Positions 32,758 through 41,514 of a DNA stretch of 64,000 bases are shown piece after piece. The notes beneath the pieces were generated by a model. That model made no database searches, was not told the origin of the DNA, and saw nothing but the letters and a program-made list of their open reading frames with translations. Made by a program: the position numbers and the translations under genes. How positions within the stretch are numbered: position 1 is the stretch's first letter; each line of letters starts with the position of its first letter. The DNA comes from Rhodobium gokarnense (GTDB lineage: Bacteria > Pseudomonadota > Alphaproteobacteria > Rhizobiales > Rhodobiaceae): assembly GCF_025961475.1 (NCBI RefSeq), contig NZ_JAOQNS010000011.1, positions 149,899-213,898 on the forward strand, read 5' to 3'.

Positions 32758-35695
32758 GAAGACGTCCTCCTTCCGGATCGACGAAATGGGGCGAGACGAT
32801 CTCGACCGCAACGTCCGAGCCGCCGAGGAGGTCGACGGCACGCACGGTCTCGCCGAGCCGCTTCGAGCCGCCGGCAATGAAGCCGAGGCCGATCGAATGC
32901 CCGAGCGTCGGCGAATAGCAGACCGAACTCATCCAGCCCTCATCGTTGTCCATCGTCGGCTCCGCGCCCGCCTTTAGAAAGTGCGCGCCGGCGACGACGC
33001 TCGCGCCCTTGTCGACGGGTTTGAACCCCATTAGCTGCGGCCGGTCCGGCTCCACGAGGTGCTCCCGGTCGGCGAGCACCTTGCCGATGCAGTCCTTCTT
33101 CGCCGACACCATCCGGGCGAGGCCGAGATCGCGCGCCGTCGTCTGGCCGTTAATTTCAGCGCCGACCGCGTGGCCTTTTTCCACCCGCATGACGCCGAGC
33201 GCTTCCGTGCCATAGGGCACCGCACCGAACTCCCGTCCGGCCTCGATCAGTGTGCCGAACAGCGAGTTTCCGTAGCGCGACGGCACGGCGACCTCGAAGG
33301 CCAGTTCGCCGGAAAAGGATATCCGGAAGAGGCGCGCGTCCAAGCCGCCGCAGACGGTGATCTCACCGCAGGCCATGAACGGGAAGGCCTCGTTCGAGAT
33401 GTCGAACTCCGGGTCGACGATTTTTGTGAGCAGCTTTCGTGCGTTCGGGCCGGCAACCGCGAACTGCGCCCAGCCGTCGGTGGTGGAGATGAGATGGACG
33501 TCGAGATCCGTCCACAGACACTGGCGGCAGAATTCCAGGTGCCTGAACACGGCAACGGCGTTCGCCGTCGAGGCGGTCATGACGTAGTGCGTCTCGCCGA
33601 GCCGGGCCGTGGTGGAGTCGTCTAAGGCGAACCCATCCTCGCGCAGCATCAGGCCGTAGCGGACCTTGCCGACGGCAAGGGTCGAGAAGGTGTTCGCATA
33701 GACGCGATCGAGAAACGTTCCCGCATCGCGGCCCTGGATGTCGATCTTGCCGAGGGTGGTGACGTCGCAAATGCCGACCGAGCTGCGCACCGCTGCGACC
33801 TCACGGTCGACGCTCTGGCGCCAGTGGGTCTCTTCCGGCAGCGCGAACCACTCCACCCGCAGCCACGGACCGACCTCGACGAACGAGGCGCCGTGCGCCT
33901 CCGCCCAGCGGTGCGACGGCGTCTTGCGCACCGGCCTGAACGCGGGGCCGCGCGAGGCGCCGGCAAAGGCGCCGATCGGCACCGGCGTGTAGGGTGGGCG
34001 GAAGATGGTCGTGCCGGTCTCCGGGATCGTCTTTCCCGCACATTCGGCAAGGATGGCCAGGCCGAGGACGTTGGCGGTCTTGCCCTGATCGGTCGCCATG
34101 CCGAGCGTCGTGTAACGCTTCAGGTGCTCCACGGAGCGATAGCCCTCGCGGTGGGCGAGTTTCACGTCTTTCACCGCCACGTCGTTCTGCAGATCGACGA
34201 AGGCTTTTCCTTTCCCCTCAGTCACATGCCAGAGCGGCGAGACGGAAGAGGGTTCGTCGTCGGCCTTCGGCGCAGGCACGGCGACAGGCGCAAAACCGAG
34301 GTCCGAGGCCGCGGTCTCGCCGGCGCGCCTGCCCGAAGACAGCGCGGCGCCAAGCGTAAGAAACCCATTGGCAGCCCCGGCAACAGTCATCCCCGGCGGC
34401 AGGTCGGCGCCGGGCAGGAAGGCGGCAAGAGCGTCGTTCCAGAGCGGTCGGCCACGCTGGTGGCAAGTAAGATGGACGTTCGGGTTCCAGCCGCCGGAAA
34501 CGGCGAGGCAATCGGCGGAAATGCGTTCGCCGGAGGAAAGCGCGACGGAGCTGAGCCCGAGCCTGCCGGAGGTACCGGTGACGCGCGTACCGGCAAAGAG
34601 CGGGATGCCCTCCGGAGCCGCCAGATGGGCAATATCGGTCCGGCTGTCGATGAGGGCGGTGACCTCGACGCCCTTGGCAGAAAGATCGCACGCCGTTCGC
34701 CAGCCGTCGTCATTGTTGGTGAAGACGGCCGTGCGGGGGCCGGGCGCAACGGCGAAGCGGTTGGCGTAGGTTCTGACGGCCCCAGCAAGCATGACGCCCG
34801 GCCGGTCGTTGCCGGCAAAAGCGATGGGCCGTTCCGTGGCACCGGCGGCGAGCACGGAGCGTTTTGCGTAAATGCGCCAGAGCGTCTGGCGCGGGCCGTC
34901 GGCGCCGGGGCCGAGGTGATTGGTGTTGCGGGTGAGGGCACCGTAGATGCCGTGGTCGAAGGCGCCGAAGACCGTCGTTCGGGTCAGAATGCGGACATTC
35001 GGCAGTTCGGAGAGTTCGCGCATCGCGGCCGCGGCCCAATCCGACCCCGGCATGCCGTCGACCTCATGGGTCTCGGCATTGAGCCGACCGCCGGCAACGA
35101 AATCCTCGTCGCAAAGAATCACCCGCGCGCCGGCGCGTCCTGCGGCGAGCGCTGCGGAAAGCCCCGCCGGACCGGCGCCGATGACCAGCACGTCCGCGTG
35201 CAAAAACCCCTTGTCGTAGGTGGCGGGGTCCGGCGTCGTCGCCAGTTCGCCGAGGCCCGCCGATTCCCGGATCACCGGCTCGTAGAGTTTTTCCCAGAAG
35301 CTCGCCGGCCACATGAAGGTCTTGTAGTAGAAGCCGGCGGAGAGGAACGGCGACAAGAGGTCCGTCACGGCCATCAGGTCGAAGGCGAGGGGCCCCCGGT
35401 GGTTCTGGCTCTTCGCTTCGAGCCCGTCATAGAGTTTCGCGACGGTCGCCCGGACGTTCGGCTCCTGGAACGCCCCGGAGCCGATGGTCATCAGCGCGTT
35501 GGGCTCTTCGGAACCGGCCGAAAAGATCCCGCGCGGCCGGTGGTATTTGAAGGAGCGGGCGACGAGCCGCTGGCCGTTGGCAAGCAGCGCCGAGGCGAAC
35601 GTGTCGCCGGCAAAACCCTGCATCGTGCGGCCGTTGAAGGAAAACGAAAGGGGTGTCGAGCGGTCGATCAGGCCGCCCGAAAGGCGCTTGGTCAT
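32750..35695 (-). CDS. soxA: Sarcosine oxidase alpha subunit family protein
   Basis: 981 residues, normal for SoxA. An N-terminal ferredoxin-like domain (FNGRTMQGFAGDTFASAL, residues 20-37) is followed by the NAD-binding Rossmann region VLVIGAGPAGLSAALAAGRAG near residue 169, and a C-terminal GcvT-like folate-binding half with GKIDIQGRDAGTFLDRVY. In the tetramer alpha binds NAD and folate and collects the formaldehyde unit as methylene-THF. It overlaps soxD by ATGA and soxG by 8 bp. The true substrate may be another N-methyl or N-alkyl amino acid. Confidence 0.92.
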   Translation of the reverse strand: MTKRLSGGLIDRSTPLSFSFNGRTMQGFAGDTFASALLANGQRLVARSFKYHRPRGIFSAGSEEPNALMTIGSGAFQEPNVRATVAKLYDGLEAKSQNHRGPLAFDLMAVTDLLSPFLSAGFYYKTFMWPASFWEKLYEPVIRESAGLGELATTPDPATYDKGFLHADVLVIGAGPAGLSAALAAGRAGARVILCDEDFVAGGRLNAETHEVDGMPGSDWAAAAMRELSELPNVRILTRTTVFGAFDHGIYGALTRNTNHLGPGADGPRQTLWRIYAKRSVLAAGATERPIAFAGNDRPGVMLAGAVRTYANRFAVAPGPRTAVFTNNDDGWRTACDLSAKGVEVTALIDSRTDIAHLAAPEGIPLFAGTRVTGTSGRLGLSSVALSSGERISADCLAVSGGWNPNVHLTCHQRGRPLWNDALAAFLPGADLPPGMTVAGAANGFLTLGAALSSGRRAGETAASDLGFAPVAVPAPKADDEPSSVSPLWHVTEGKGKAFVDLQNDVAVKDVKLAHREGYRSVEHLKRYTTLGMATDQGKTANVLGLAILAECAGKTIPETGTTIFRPPYTPVPIGAFAGASRGPAFRPVRKTPSHRWAEAHGASFVEVGPWLRVEWFALPEETHWRQSVDREVAAVRSSVGICDVTTLGKIDIQGRDAGTFLDRVYANTFSTLAVGKVRYGLMLREDGFALDDSTTARLGETHYVMTASTANAVAVFRHLEFCRQCLWTDLDVHLISTTDGWAQFAVAGPNARKLLTKIVDPEFDISNEAFPFMACGEITVCGGLDARLFRISFSGELAFEVAVPSRYGNSLFGTLIEAGREFGAVPYGTEALGVMRVEKGHAVGAEINGQTTARDLGLARMVSAKKDCIGKVLADREHLVEPDRPQLMGFKPVDKGASVVAGAHFLKAGAEPTMDNDEGWMSSVCYSPTLGHSIGLGFIAGGSKRLGETVRAVDLLGGSDVAVEIVSPHFVDPEGGRLRG

Positions 35696-35973
35696 CGGCT
35701 GCGCCCCCGGCTTCGTGCAACGTCCTTAGCGAACTCCACGCTCAAAATCTCATGAGTCAGAGTGTTGCGGGTGACGACCAGCCAGGAGCGGTCGCCGTGC
35801 TCGTGGAACCAGAGTTCCTTGTGTTCCCCGGCCGGGTTGTCGCGCTGATAGACATAGTCGTGAAACGCCTCGATGCCGGCGTCCGGATCAGGCCGGTCGA
35901 TCAGCGAGGCATCGCCGAGATAGACGAATTCGCTGGCGTCGCGGGGCCCGAGGAGGGGGTGCGGGATGATCAT
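35692..35973 (-). CDS. soxD: Sarcosine oxidase delta subunit family protein lacking the zinc ligands
   Basis: 93 residues. It keeps the SoxD pattern GPR-x4-EF near residues 9-16, then YQRDNPAGEHKELWFHEHGDR and VTRNTLTHEI. In known SoxD a zinc is held by CPxCG at the N-terminus plus a later His and Cys. Here the first motif reads HPLLGPR and the later one WFHEHGD, so all three cysteines are gone and only the His remains. The protein is otherwise full length and in place, with GAGGGGG before ATG 35973, so it is a divergent subfamily rather than a broken gene. It overlaps soxA by ATGA. Confidence 0.85.
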   Translation of the reverse strand: MIIPHPLLGPRDASEFVYLGDASLIDRPDPDAGIEAFHDYVYQRDNPAGEHKELWFHEHGDRSWLVVTRNTLTHEILSVEFAKDVARSRGRSR

Positions 35974-35986
35974 CAAAAAGTCCCCC

Positions 35987-37237
35987 TCAGTGCCGGTTCG
36001 GCTGGGCGCCGGCGCCGGTCTCGTCGATGAGCCGGCCGGTGCGGAACCGGTCGAGGCGGTAGGCGGCGGCCGTCTCGTGCGGCTCGTCCCGGGCAAGGAG
36101 ATGGGCGGTGCACCAGCCGCTTGCCGGCGTCGCCTTAAAGCCGCCATAGCACCAGCCGCCGTTGAAATAGAGGCCATCGACGGGCGTGGCATCGATGATC
36201 GGCGAGCCGTCCATCGACATATCCATGACGCCGCCCCACATCCTCAAGAGCTTCGCCCGGCCGATCATCGGCATGAGCGCCATCCCGCCCTCGCAGACGT
36301 CTCCCACCATCGGCAGATTGCCCCGCTGGGCATAGGAATTGTAGCCGTCGATGTCGCCGCCGAAGACGAGGCCGCCCTTGTCCGACTGGCTGATATAGAA
36401 ATGCCCGGCGCCATAGGTGATGACGCCCGGAATGACCGGTTTCAGGCCCTCCGAGACGAAGGCCTGCAGCACGTGGCTTTCGATGGGAAGCCGGAGCCCG
36501 GCCATCGCCATCACCCGGCTTGAAGAACCGGCGACGCAGACCGCGACCTTTTTCGCGCCAATGGTGCCGCGCGTCGTCTCCACCCCGGTGCAGCGACCGG
36601 CCTCGATCCGGAACCCCGTCGCTTCGCAATTCTGAATAATGTCGACACCGCGCCGGTCGGCGCCGCGAGCATAGCCCCAGGCAACGGCGTCGTGGCGGGC
36701 GGTGCCGGCGCGGGGCTGGTAGAGCCCGCCGCGGATCGGGAAGCGGGCATTGTCGAAATCGAGGAACGGGTATTGTGCCCGGACGCCTTCCCGGTCGAGC
36801 AGCACGGCGTCGGCGCCGGCGAGCAGCATGGCGTTGCCGCGCCGGCGGGCCGCGTCGCGGCCCCCGTCGGTGTGGAAGAGGTTGATGATGCCCCGCTGGG
36901 AGACCATCGAATTGTAGTTGGTGTCCGCCTCCAGACGCTCCCAGAGCTTCATGGAGAACTCGTAGAAGGGCTCGTTGCCGGGCAGCAGGTAGTTGGAGCG
37001 GATGATGGTCGTGTTGCGGCCGATATTGCCGGAGCCGAGCCAGCCTTTTTCCAGGACGGCCACATCCGTGATGCCGAATTCCTTGGCGAGATAGAAGGCG
37101 GCGGCAAGGCCGTGGCCGCCGGCGCCGACGATGACAACCTCGTAGTCGGATTTCGGCTCCGGATCGCGCCAGGCCGGCTTCCAGCCCCTGTTGCCGGTAA
37201 GCCCTTCGGAAAAAATGCGCCAGGCCGAATAGGTCAT
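35987..37237 (-). CDS. soxB: Sarcosine oxidase beta subunit family protein
   Basis: 416 residues, full length. FAD-binding VVIVGAGGHGLAAAFYLAKE is at residues 34-53. GSGNIGRNTTIIRSNY and H182 in ARHDAVAWG correspond to the region of the covalent FMN histidine of heterotetrameric sarcosine oxidase. The amine is oxidised here with O2 as final acceptor. WCYGGFKATPASGW near the C-terminus matches family members. It is first in soxBDAG, 13 bp before soxD, and divergent from a GlxA-type regulator across 86 bp. Confidence 0.93.
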   Translation of the reverse strand: MTYSAWRIFSEGLTGNRGWKPAWRDPEPKSDYEVVIVGAGGHGLAAAFYLAKEFGITDVAVLEKGWLGSGNIGRNTTIIRSNYLLPGNEPFYEFSMKLWERLEADTNYNSMVSQRGIINLFHTDGGRDAARRRGNAMLLAGADAVLLDREGVRAQYPFLDFDNARFPIRGGLYQPRAGTARHDAVAWGYARGADRRGVDIIQNCEATGFRIEAGRCTGVETTRGTIGAKKVAVCVAGSSSRVMAMAGLRLPIESHVLQAFVSEGLKPVIPGVITYGAGHFYISQSDKGGLVFGGDIDGYNSYAQRGNLPMVGDVCEGGMALMPMIGRAKLLRMWGGVMDMSMDGSPIIDATPVDGLYFNGGWCYGGFKATPASGWCTAHLLARDEPHETAAAYRLDRFRTGRLIDETGAGAQPNRH

Positions 37238-37323
37238 GCTGTCCCGCCGAGGATTGTTCGGAGCAAAGGATAGGGGCGGTTCGCGCGATTGACTTTCGAA
37301 AAACAGTCATAAAAAATCGGGAA

Positions 37324-38283
37324 ATGGACATCGCTCCCGAAACGCCGCCCTATCGCGTCGCTGTCCTCGTCATCGACGATTTCGCGCTGATGTCGTTCGC
37401 CGCACTCACCGAGCCGATGCGGGCCGCGAATCTGCTCGCGGGCAGGACCCTTTACGAGGTGCGCTGCCTCAGCCTGTCGGGAGAGGACGTCGAGAGCTCC
37501 GGCGGCGCATGTGTGCCTGTCATCGCCAGCATCGACGAAGCGCCGGCGGCCGACCTTTTCATGGTGGTCGCCGGCGGCGATCCGTTCGCGGTCTCCGATC
37601 CGCGCCTCTTCAGCCGCTTGCGTCGCATCGCGCGGACGGGCGTCACCCTCGGCGGGGTCTCCGGCGGCCCGGTGATTCTGGCCCGTGCCGGGTTGATGGC
37701 AGCGCGGCGGATGACGGTACACTGGGAGTATATGGCCGGCCTGCAGGCGATCCTGCCATATCTCCTTATTGAGAAAAGCCTCTACGTGGTCGACCGCGAC
37801 CGTATCACCTGCGCGGGCGGCACCGCGCCCATCGACCTGATGCATGCGATCATCGCCGGACACCACGGCCCGGCTTTCGCGCGCACCGTCGCCGACTGGT
37901 TCCTCCACACTGACGTGCGCCCCTCCGCCGGGCCGCAGCGGGCGGGCCTCATCGAGCGCTGGGGGACGACGAACGCTGCTGTCCTCGACGCCATTACCAT
38001 GATGGAAAGCCACATCGCCGATCCACTGCGGCTGGACCAGCTTGCCGATTTTGCAGGCCTCGGCCCGCGCCAGCTCAACCGGCTGTTCCGCGAGCACTTG
38101 GGCGCAACGACCATGGGCTTCTACCGCGACCTCCGACTGGAAAAGGCCCGCAACCTCATCCGCAACTCGCCCTTGGCGCTGTCGGAAATCGCACTCGCCG
38201 CGGGGTTTTCCAACTCCGCCCACTTTGCGGCGGCCCACACCCAGCGCTATGGAGCACCGCCTTCTGCGTTAAGGCGCGGGTGA
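37324..38283 (+). CDS. GlxA-family AraC-type regulator (GbdR-like)
   Basis: 319 residues. The N-terminal DJ-1/PfpI-like domain covers residues 10-180 (VAVLVIDDFALMSFAALTEP, with a VSGGPVIL elbow in place of an active Cys). The C-terminal AraC helix-turn-helix pair covers residues 215-310 (LDQLADFAGLGPRQLNRLF, then LSEIALAAGFSNSAHFAAA). In Pseudomonas the related GbdR activates sarcosine and dimethylglycine oxidases in response to glycine betaine derivatives. Its divergent position next to soxB supports the same role here. No strong ribosome site is visible before ATG 37324. Confidence 0.9.
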   Translation: MDIAPETPPYRVAVLVIDDFALMSFAALTEPMRAANLLAGRTLYEVRCLSLSGEDVESSGGACVPVIASIDEAPAADLFMVVAGGDPFAVSDPRLFSRLRRIARTGVTLGGVSGGPVILARAGLMAARRMTVHWEYMAGLQAILPYLLIEKSLYVVDRDRITCAGGTAPIDLMHAIIAGHHGPAFARTVADWFLHTDVRPSAGPQRAGLIERWGTTNAAVLDAITMMESHIADPLRLDQLADFAGLGPRQLNRLFREHLGATTMGFYRDLRLEKARNLIRNSPLALSEIALAAGFSNSAHFAAAHTQRYGAPPSALRRG

Positions 38284-38378
38284 GGGCAGGGCACACTCTG
38301 CGCGACGCGTTTCGTTCGGAAAACCGTGCCGGAACGTCAGAACGCGCGGCCTGAGCACCGACGTAGTGAAACACTCAG

Positions 38379-38551
38379 TCGTCACCCCAGGCGTGACCCG
38401 GGGCCTATTGCCCGCATCTGCACGGTATGTCGCTACCCAAGGGGTTTCGTTCGTTGCGTGAGGCAAGGCCCTTGCGAGATTCGCCGCGGGCTACTGCTTT
38501 GAGACGGGCAATGGGTCCCGGCTCTCCGCCACGCTCCGGCCGGGATGACGA
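38379..38551. repeat. Composite palindromic intergenic repeat
   Basis: The left arm (38379-38414) starts TCGTCACCCC and ends GCCTATTGCCCG. The right arm (38505-38551), read on the minus strand, starts TCGTCATCCCGG and ends GGGACCCATTGCCCG. About 90 bp lie between. From general knowledge the TCGTCATCCCGG...CGGGACCTATTGC form resembles a dispersed non-coding repeat of alphaproteobacterial chromosomes. Confidence 0.6.
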
Positions 38552-38580
38552 TTGTGAATTTGGCAGCGTCGCGGCTCCTC

Positions 38581-38734
38581 GACGCCCTCGGCGTCGCAAG
38601 GTCGAACGGCCGCCGGCGCTGATGCGCCACCCCCCGCGGAGGCGATGAGCGAAGCGAATCCACCGTGAGCGAAAACAACGACGCCAGCGGCGTCGCAAGG
38701 CGAAGAGCCGCCCGAGCCAATGCGAGGCCCCGAC
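38581..38734 (-). repeat. Two copies of a tRNA-linked repeat downstream of tRNA-Asp
   Basis: Read on the minus strand, both copies share the order GGCGCAT..GC, a GGCGGC core, CCTTGCGACGCC and a closing GGCGTCG hairpin. Copy one is at 38680-38734 and copy two at 38581-38641. They lie 3' of tRNA-Asp in the same orientation as the tRNA. Similar copies follow tRNA-Val at 39187-39323. Confidence 0.7.
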
Positions 38735-38774
38735 TGGAGCGAAGCCCGAAGGGCGACAGCGTGAAGTGAGAAAA

Positions 38775-38851
38775 TGGCGGGAGTGACGGGACTCGAACCC
38801 GCGACCTCTGGCGTGACAGGCCAGCGCTCTAACCAACTGAGCTACACCCCC
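38775..38851 (-). tRNA. tRNA-Asp (anticodon GTC)
   Basis: 77 nt. Acceptor GGGGGTG pairs with CACTCCC (one G-U), the D arm has AGCTCAGTTGGTTAGAGC, the anticodon arm CTGGC-CTGTCAC-GCCAG presents GTC, and the T arm has GGGTTCGAGTCCC. Discriminator G and encoded CCA at 38775-38777. Confidence 0.97.
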
Positions 38852-38881
38852 GAAACGTCGCGTCGTCGCGAGGTGGACGAC

Positions 38882-38910
38882 GACTTACGGCAGCCGCGCG
38901 GGCAAGTCAA
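38882..38910 (-). promoter_or_regulatory. Promoter of tRNA-Asp
   Basis: On the minus strand TTGACT (38910-38905), a 17-bp spacer and TAAGTC (38887-38882), about 31 bases before the tRNA. Good alphaproteobacterial sigma-70 form. Confidence 0.6.
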
Positions 38911-39009
38911 GCCACTCCGCAAGGCAAAAACATGACAGGCGTTTGACGATGGGGAAACGCCCAGGTGACGCGACCTTTGCGGGTCGGGTCCGGCGCCGGG
39001 ACGCACTGC

Positions 39010-39038
39010 TTGCATTGCCCGGCCGAACCGCCTAAATC
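39010..39038 (+). promoter_or_regulatory. Promoter of tRNA-Val
   Basis: TTGCAT at 39010-39015, a 17-bp spacer and TAAATC at 39033-39038, 33 bases before the tRNA. The layout mirrors the tRNA-Asp promoter. Confidence 0.55.
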
Positions 39039-39070
39039 GGAGCCGGCCCGTGGGCTTTTCGCGGGTTCCC

Positions 39071-39146
<76 letters not shown>

Positions 39147-39186
39147 TTTTTTGTCTCACGCCAGTTCGCTGCGCGCACGGCTCCGA

Positions 39187-39323
39187 CGGGGTGGCGCATC
39201 GGCGCCGGCGGCCGTTCGGCCTTGCGAGTGTCTTTTGTCGCTCACGCCAAGCTCACTTCGTTCGCTGGCTCCGCGGGGGCGGCGCGCCGGCGGCCGTTCG
39301 GCCTTGCGACGCCGGCGGCGTCG
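39187..39323 (+). repeat. Two copies of the tRNA-linked repeat downstream of tRNA-Val
   Basis: Copy three (39187-39228) has GGGGTGGCGCATC, then GGCGCCGGCGGCCGTTCGG and CCTTGCGA. Copy four (39271-39323) has GGGGGCGGCGC, GCCGGCGGCCGTTCGG, CCTTGCGACGCC and GGCGTCGG. A CGCTCACG segment and a CCGCGGGGG segment separate the copies, as downstream of tRNA-Asp. Confidence 0.7.
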
Positions 39324-39598
39324 GGAATGCATTCATCGGATCTGGTGACCCTGGCGCGGGGCGGCACGCCGACTCCAGGGCCGCGCGAGGGCCAGCCGCC
39401 ATTCTGCGAACGATCCGCCGAGGCGCCGCCGGAACCCTCCCGAACCGCGCCTGTCGGAAAAGCCACAAATTTCTGCGCACGAATCTTGCCACCATTCCTA
39501 CGGAGCGAATCGCCCGGAAATCCGGCAATCCGGGGTCCGCGCGAAGGGCCAGTGGGTGCGGCGCGACGGCGGCTTGACGCCCTTTGCGGCATCGCACA

Positions 39599-39612
39599 CT
39601 GATCAAAGTCAA
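39599..39612 (+). promoter_or_regulatory. FNR/FixK-like box upstream of the nuo operon
   Basis: CTGAT-CAAA-GTCAA matches the TTGAY-N4-RTCAA dyad of the CRP/FNR family at 9 of 10 defined positions. It is about 225 bp before nuoA, so it would need a long leader. Oxygen-dependent control of complex I is plausible but unproven. Confidence 0.35.
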
Positions 39613-39837
39613 AGGGCGCCGTATCAAAATGTCTAAACTTAAGCATACGGGACAGCCATGGACTTGCTTCGCGTGGGTCGGTGGGTTAAGCGTGCCGGGT
39701 GGTCGCGACGCAAATGTCGCACCGCCGGCGCCCGCCCCGGGAAGTCGTCAGTTCAGAAATGCCCGGCTCACGTGCCGCTGAAATCCCAGGCGGTCAGACG
39801 GTTCGAGCGACAGGCATTGCGCGAGGGCCGCGATACG

Positions 39838-40203
39838 ATGGAAGAGCTCTTGAAGGATTACGTGCCGATTATCGTGTTTATCGGTATTTCGGCGTTTATC
39901 GGGCTGGCTCTGTTGGTGGCGCCGTTCCTGATTGCCTACAAGCAACCCGATTCGGAAAAGCTGTCGGCGTATGAATGCGGCTTCGAGGCGTTCGACGACG
40001 CGCGCATGAAATTCGATGTCCGCTTCTACCTCGTCTCCATCCTCTTCATCATCTTCGATCTTGAGGTCGCGTTCCTGTTTCCCTGGGCCGCCGCCTTCAA
40101 GGAGGTCGGCTGGCTCGGCTTCTGGTCGATGATGACGTTCCTGGCCGTTCTGACGATCGGCTTCATCTACGAATGGCGAAAAGGGGCACTTGAATGGGAT
40201 TGA
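39838..40203 (+). CDS. nuoA: NADH-quinone oxidoreductase subunit A
   Basis: 121 residues, normal length, three membrane helices. [35 protein letters not shown] around residues 44-78 is the highly conserved NuoA loop and second helix, close to the quinone site. The frame extends upstream to 39658, but ATG 39838 with GCGAGGG before it gives the standard protein. First gene of the nuo operon; overlaps nuoB by 10 bp. Confidence 0.96.
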   Translation: MEELLKDYVPIIVFIGISAFIGLALLVAPFLIAYKQPDSEKLSAYECGFEAFDDARMKFDVRFYLVSILFIIFDLEVAFLFPWAAAFKEVGWLGFWSMMTFLAVLTIGFIYEWRKGALEWD

Positions 40204-40775
40204 CCCCGACTTCCGGCACGGTGATGGCGCCCCAGCCGAAGGGAATCATCGACCCGCGCACCGGCAAGCCCATCGGCGCCGACGATCCGACCTTCATCGG
40301 CATCAATGACGAGCTGGCTGACAAGGGCTTCGTCGTCACCGCCACCGACAACCTCATCCAGTGGGCGCGCACCGGCTCGCTGATGTGGATGACCTTCGGC
40401 CTGGCCTGCTGCGCCATCGAGATGATGCAGATGTCCATGCCGCGCTATGACGGCGAGCGCTTCGGCTTTGCGCCGCGGGCGAGCCCGCGCCAGTCGGACG
40501 TGATGATCGTCGCCGGCACGCTGACCAACAAGATGGCGCCCGCGATCCGCAAGGTCTACGACCAGATGCCGGAGCCGCGCTACGTCATCTCCATGGGCTC
40601 CTGCGCCAATGGCGGCGGCTACTATCACTATTCCTATTCGGTCGTGCGCGGCTGCGACCGGGTCTTGCCGGTCGACATCTACGTGCCCGGCTGCCCGCCG
40701 ACGGCCGAGGCGCTGCTTTACGGCGTCATGCTTCTGCAAAAGAAGATCCGGCGCACCGGAACCATTGAACGCTAG
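40194..40775 (+). CDS. nuoB: NADH-quinone oxidoreductase subunit B
   Basis: 193 residues. It binds the terminal [4Fe-4S] cluster N2 that reduces quinone. The ligands are visible in [16 protein letters not shown] and [10 protein letters not shown]. Matrix-arm subunit sitting on the membrane arm. Overlaps nuoA by 10 bp; nuoC follows 17 bp later. Confidence 0.97.
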   Translation: MGLTPTSGTVMAPQPKGIIDPRTGKPIGADDPTFIGINDELADKGFVVTATDNLIQWARTGSLMWMTFGLACCAIEMMQMSMPRYDGERFGFAPRASPRQSDVMIVAGTLTNKMAPAIRKVYDQMPEPRYVISMGSCANGGGYYHYSYSVVRGCDRVLPVDIYVPGCPPTAEALLYGVMLLQKKIRRTGTIER

Positions 40776-40792
40776 GGACGGACGGCCAGGAC

Positions 40793-41401
40793 ATGGACGA
40801 AACCCTTGAGGAAATCGGCGCCTATCTGGAGCTTTCGCAGGGCGAGGCGATCGAGAGCTGGCACGTTCGCCACGGCGAGCTGACGGCAACGGTCTCGCGC
40901 ACCTCGATCGACAGCGTCGCACGCTTCCTGCGCGACGATCCGCGCTGCCAGTTCGTCTGTTTCGTCGATGCCTGTGGCGTCGACTACCCGGAGCGCGAGA
41001 AGCGCTTCGAGGTCGTCTATCACCTGCTGTCGCCGAAGCAGAACATCCGCATCCGCCTCAAGGTCGAGACCGACGACACCTCGCCGGTGCCCTCGCTGAC
41101 CGGTGTCTATCCGGGCGCCGAATGGTTCGAGCGCGAGGCCTACGACCTCTACGGCATGCTCTTTTCCGGCCATCCGGACCTGCGCCGGCTCCTGACCGAC
41201 TACGGTTTCGACGGCCATCCGCTGCGCAAGGATTTCCCGCTCACCGGCTTCGTCGAGGTCCGCTATGACGACGAGGCCAAGCGGGTCGTGTATGAGCCGG
41301 TCCGGCTCGCCCAGGAGTTCCGCAGCTTCGACTTCCTGTCGCCGTGGGAGGGCGATGCGCCCGTATTGCCAGGCGACGAGAAAGCGCAGGAAAACCAATG
41401 A
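40793..41401 (+). CDS. nuoC: NADH-quinone oxidoreductase subunit C
   Basis: 202 residues, normal for a separate 30-kDa subunit. The signature [29 protein letters not shown] (residues 111-139) is present, followed by [11 protein letters not shown]. It is a structural subunit of the hydrophilic arm. Ends 105 bp before nuoD. Confidence 0.97.
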   Translation: MDETLEEIGAYLELSQGEAIESWHVRHGELTATVSRTSIDSVARFLRDDPRCQFVCFVDACGVDYPEREKRFEVVYHLLSPKQNIRIRLKVETDDTSPVPSLTGVYPGAEWFEREAYDLYGMLFSGHPDLRRLLTDYGFDGHPLRKDFPLTGFVEVRYDDEAKRVVYEPVRLAQEFRSFDFLSPWEGDAPVLPGDEKAQENQ

Positions 41402-41514
41402 TGAAGCGGTATCGGCATGGGGCAGGCCGGTGCAAGGCAACGGCCGGAGCCAAGGCTTCCCGGGTGTCCCGGCCCCGGAAGGCGCGTTTGAACGGAGCCG
41501 CTGAGTATGGCTGA
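41398..41514 (+). CDS. Possible micro-ORF filling the nuoC-nuoD gap
   Basis: A 38-codon frame starting at an ATG that overlaps the nuoC stop (ATGA) and ending just inside nuoD. The predicted peptide is very basic (many Arg and Lys) with no known motif. The overlap at both ends is the only argument for it. It may be chance or act only to couple ribosomes from nuoC to nuoD. Confidence 0.2.
   Translation: MMKRYRHGAGRCKATAGAKASRVSRPRKARLNGAAEYG

Larger units (their letters stand above)
38284..38774. other. Repeat-rich intergenic region before tRNA-Asp
   Basis: 491 bp with no supportable gene. It holds a composite inverted repeat (38379-38551) and two copies of the tRNA-linked repeat (38581-38734), described separately. 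Open frames here are short and repeat-derived. Confidence 0.6.
39147..39837. other. Long intergenic region between tRNA-Val and nuoA
   Basis: 691 bp with no supported gene. The first 180 bp hold the tRNA-linked repeats. The rest leads to the nuo operon and includes an FNR/FixK-like box at 39599 and an AT-richer patch at 39600-39650 that may be the nuo promoter. Short frames here, including one from 39629, lack family features. Confidence 0.5.

Noticed and set aside
39629..39781. Small frame in the nuoA leader starting at an ATG near 39629
   Set aside because: No ribosome site or family features, and codon use does not support coding.
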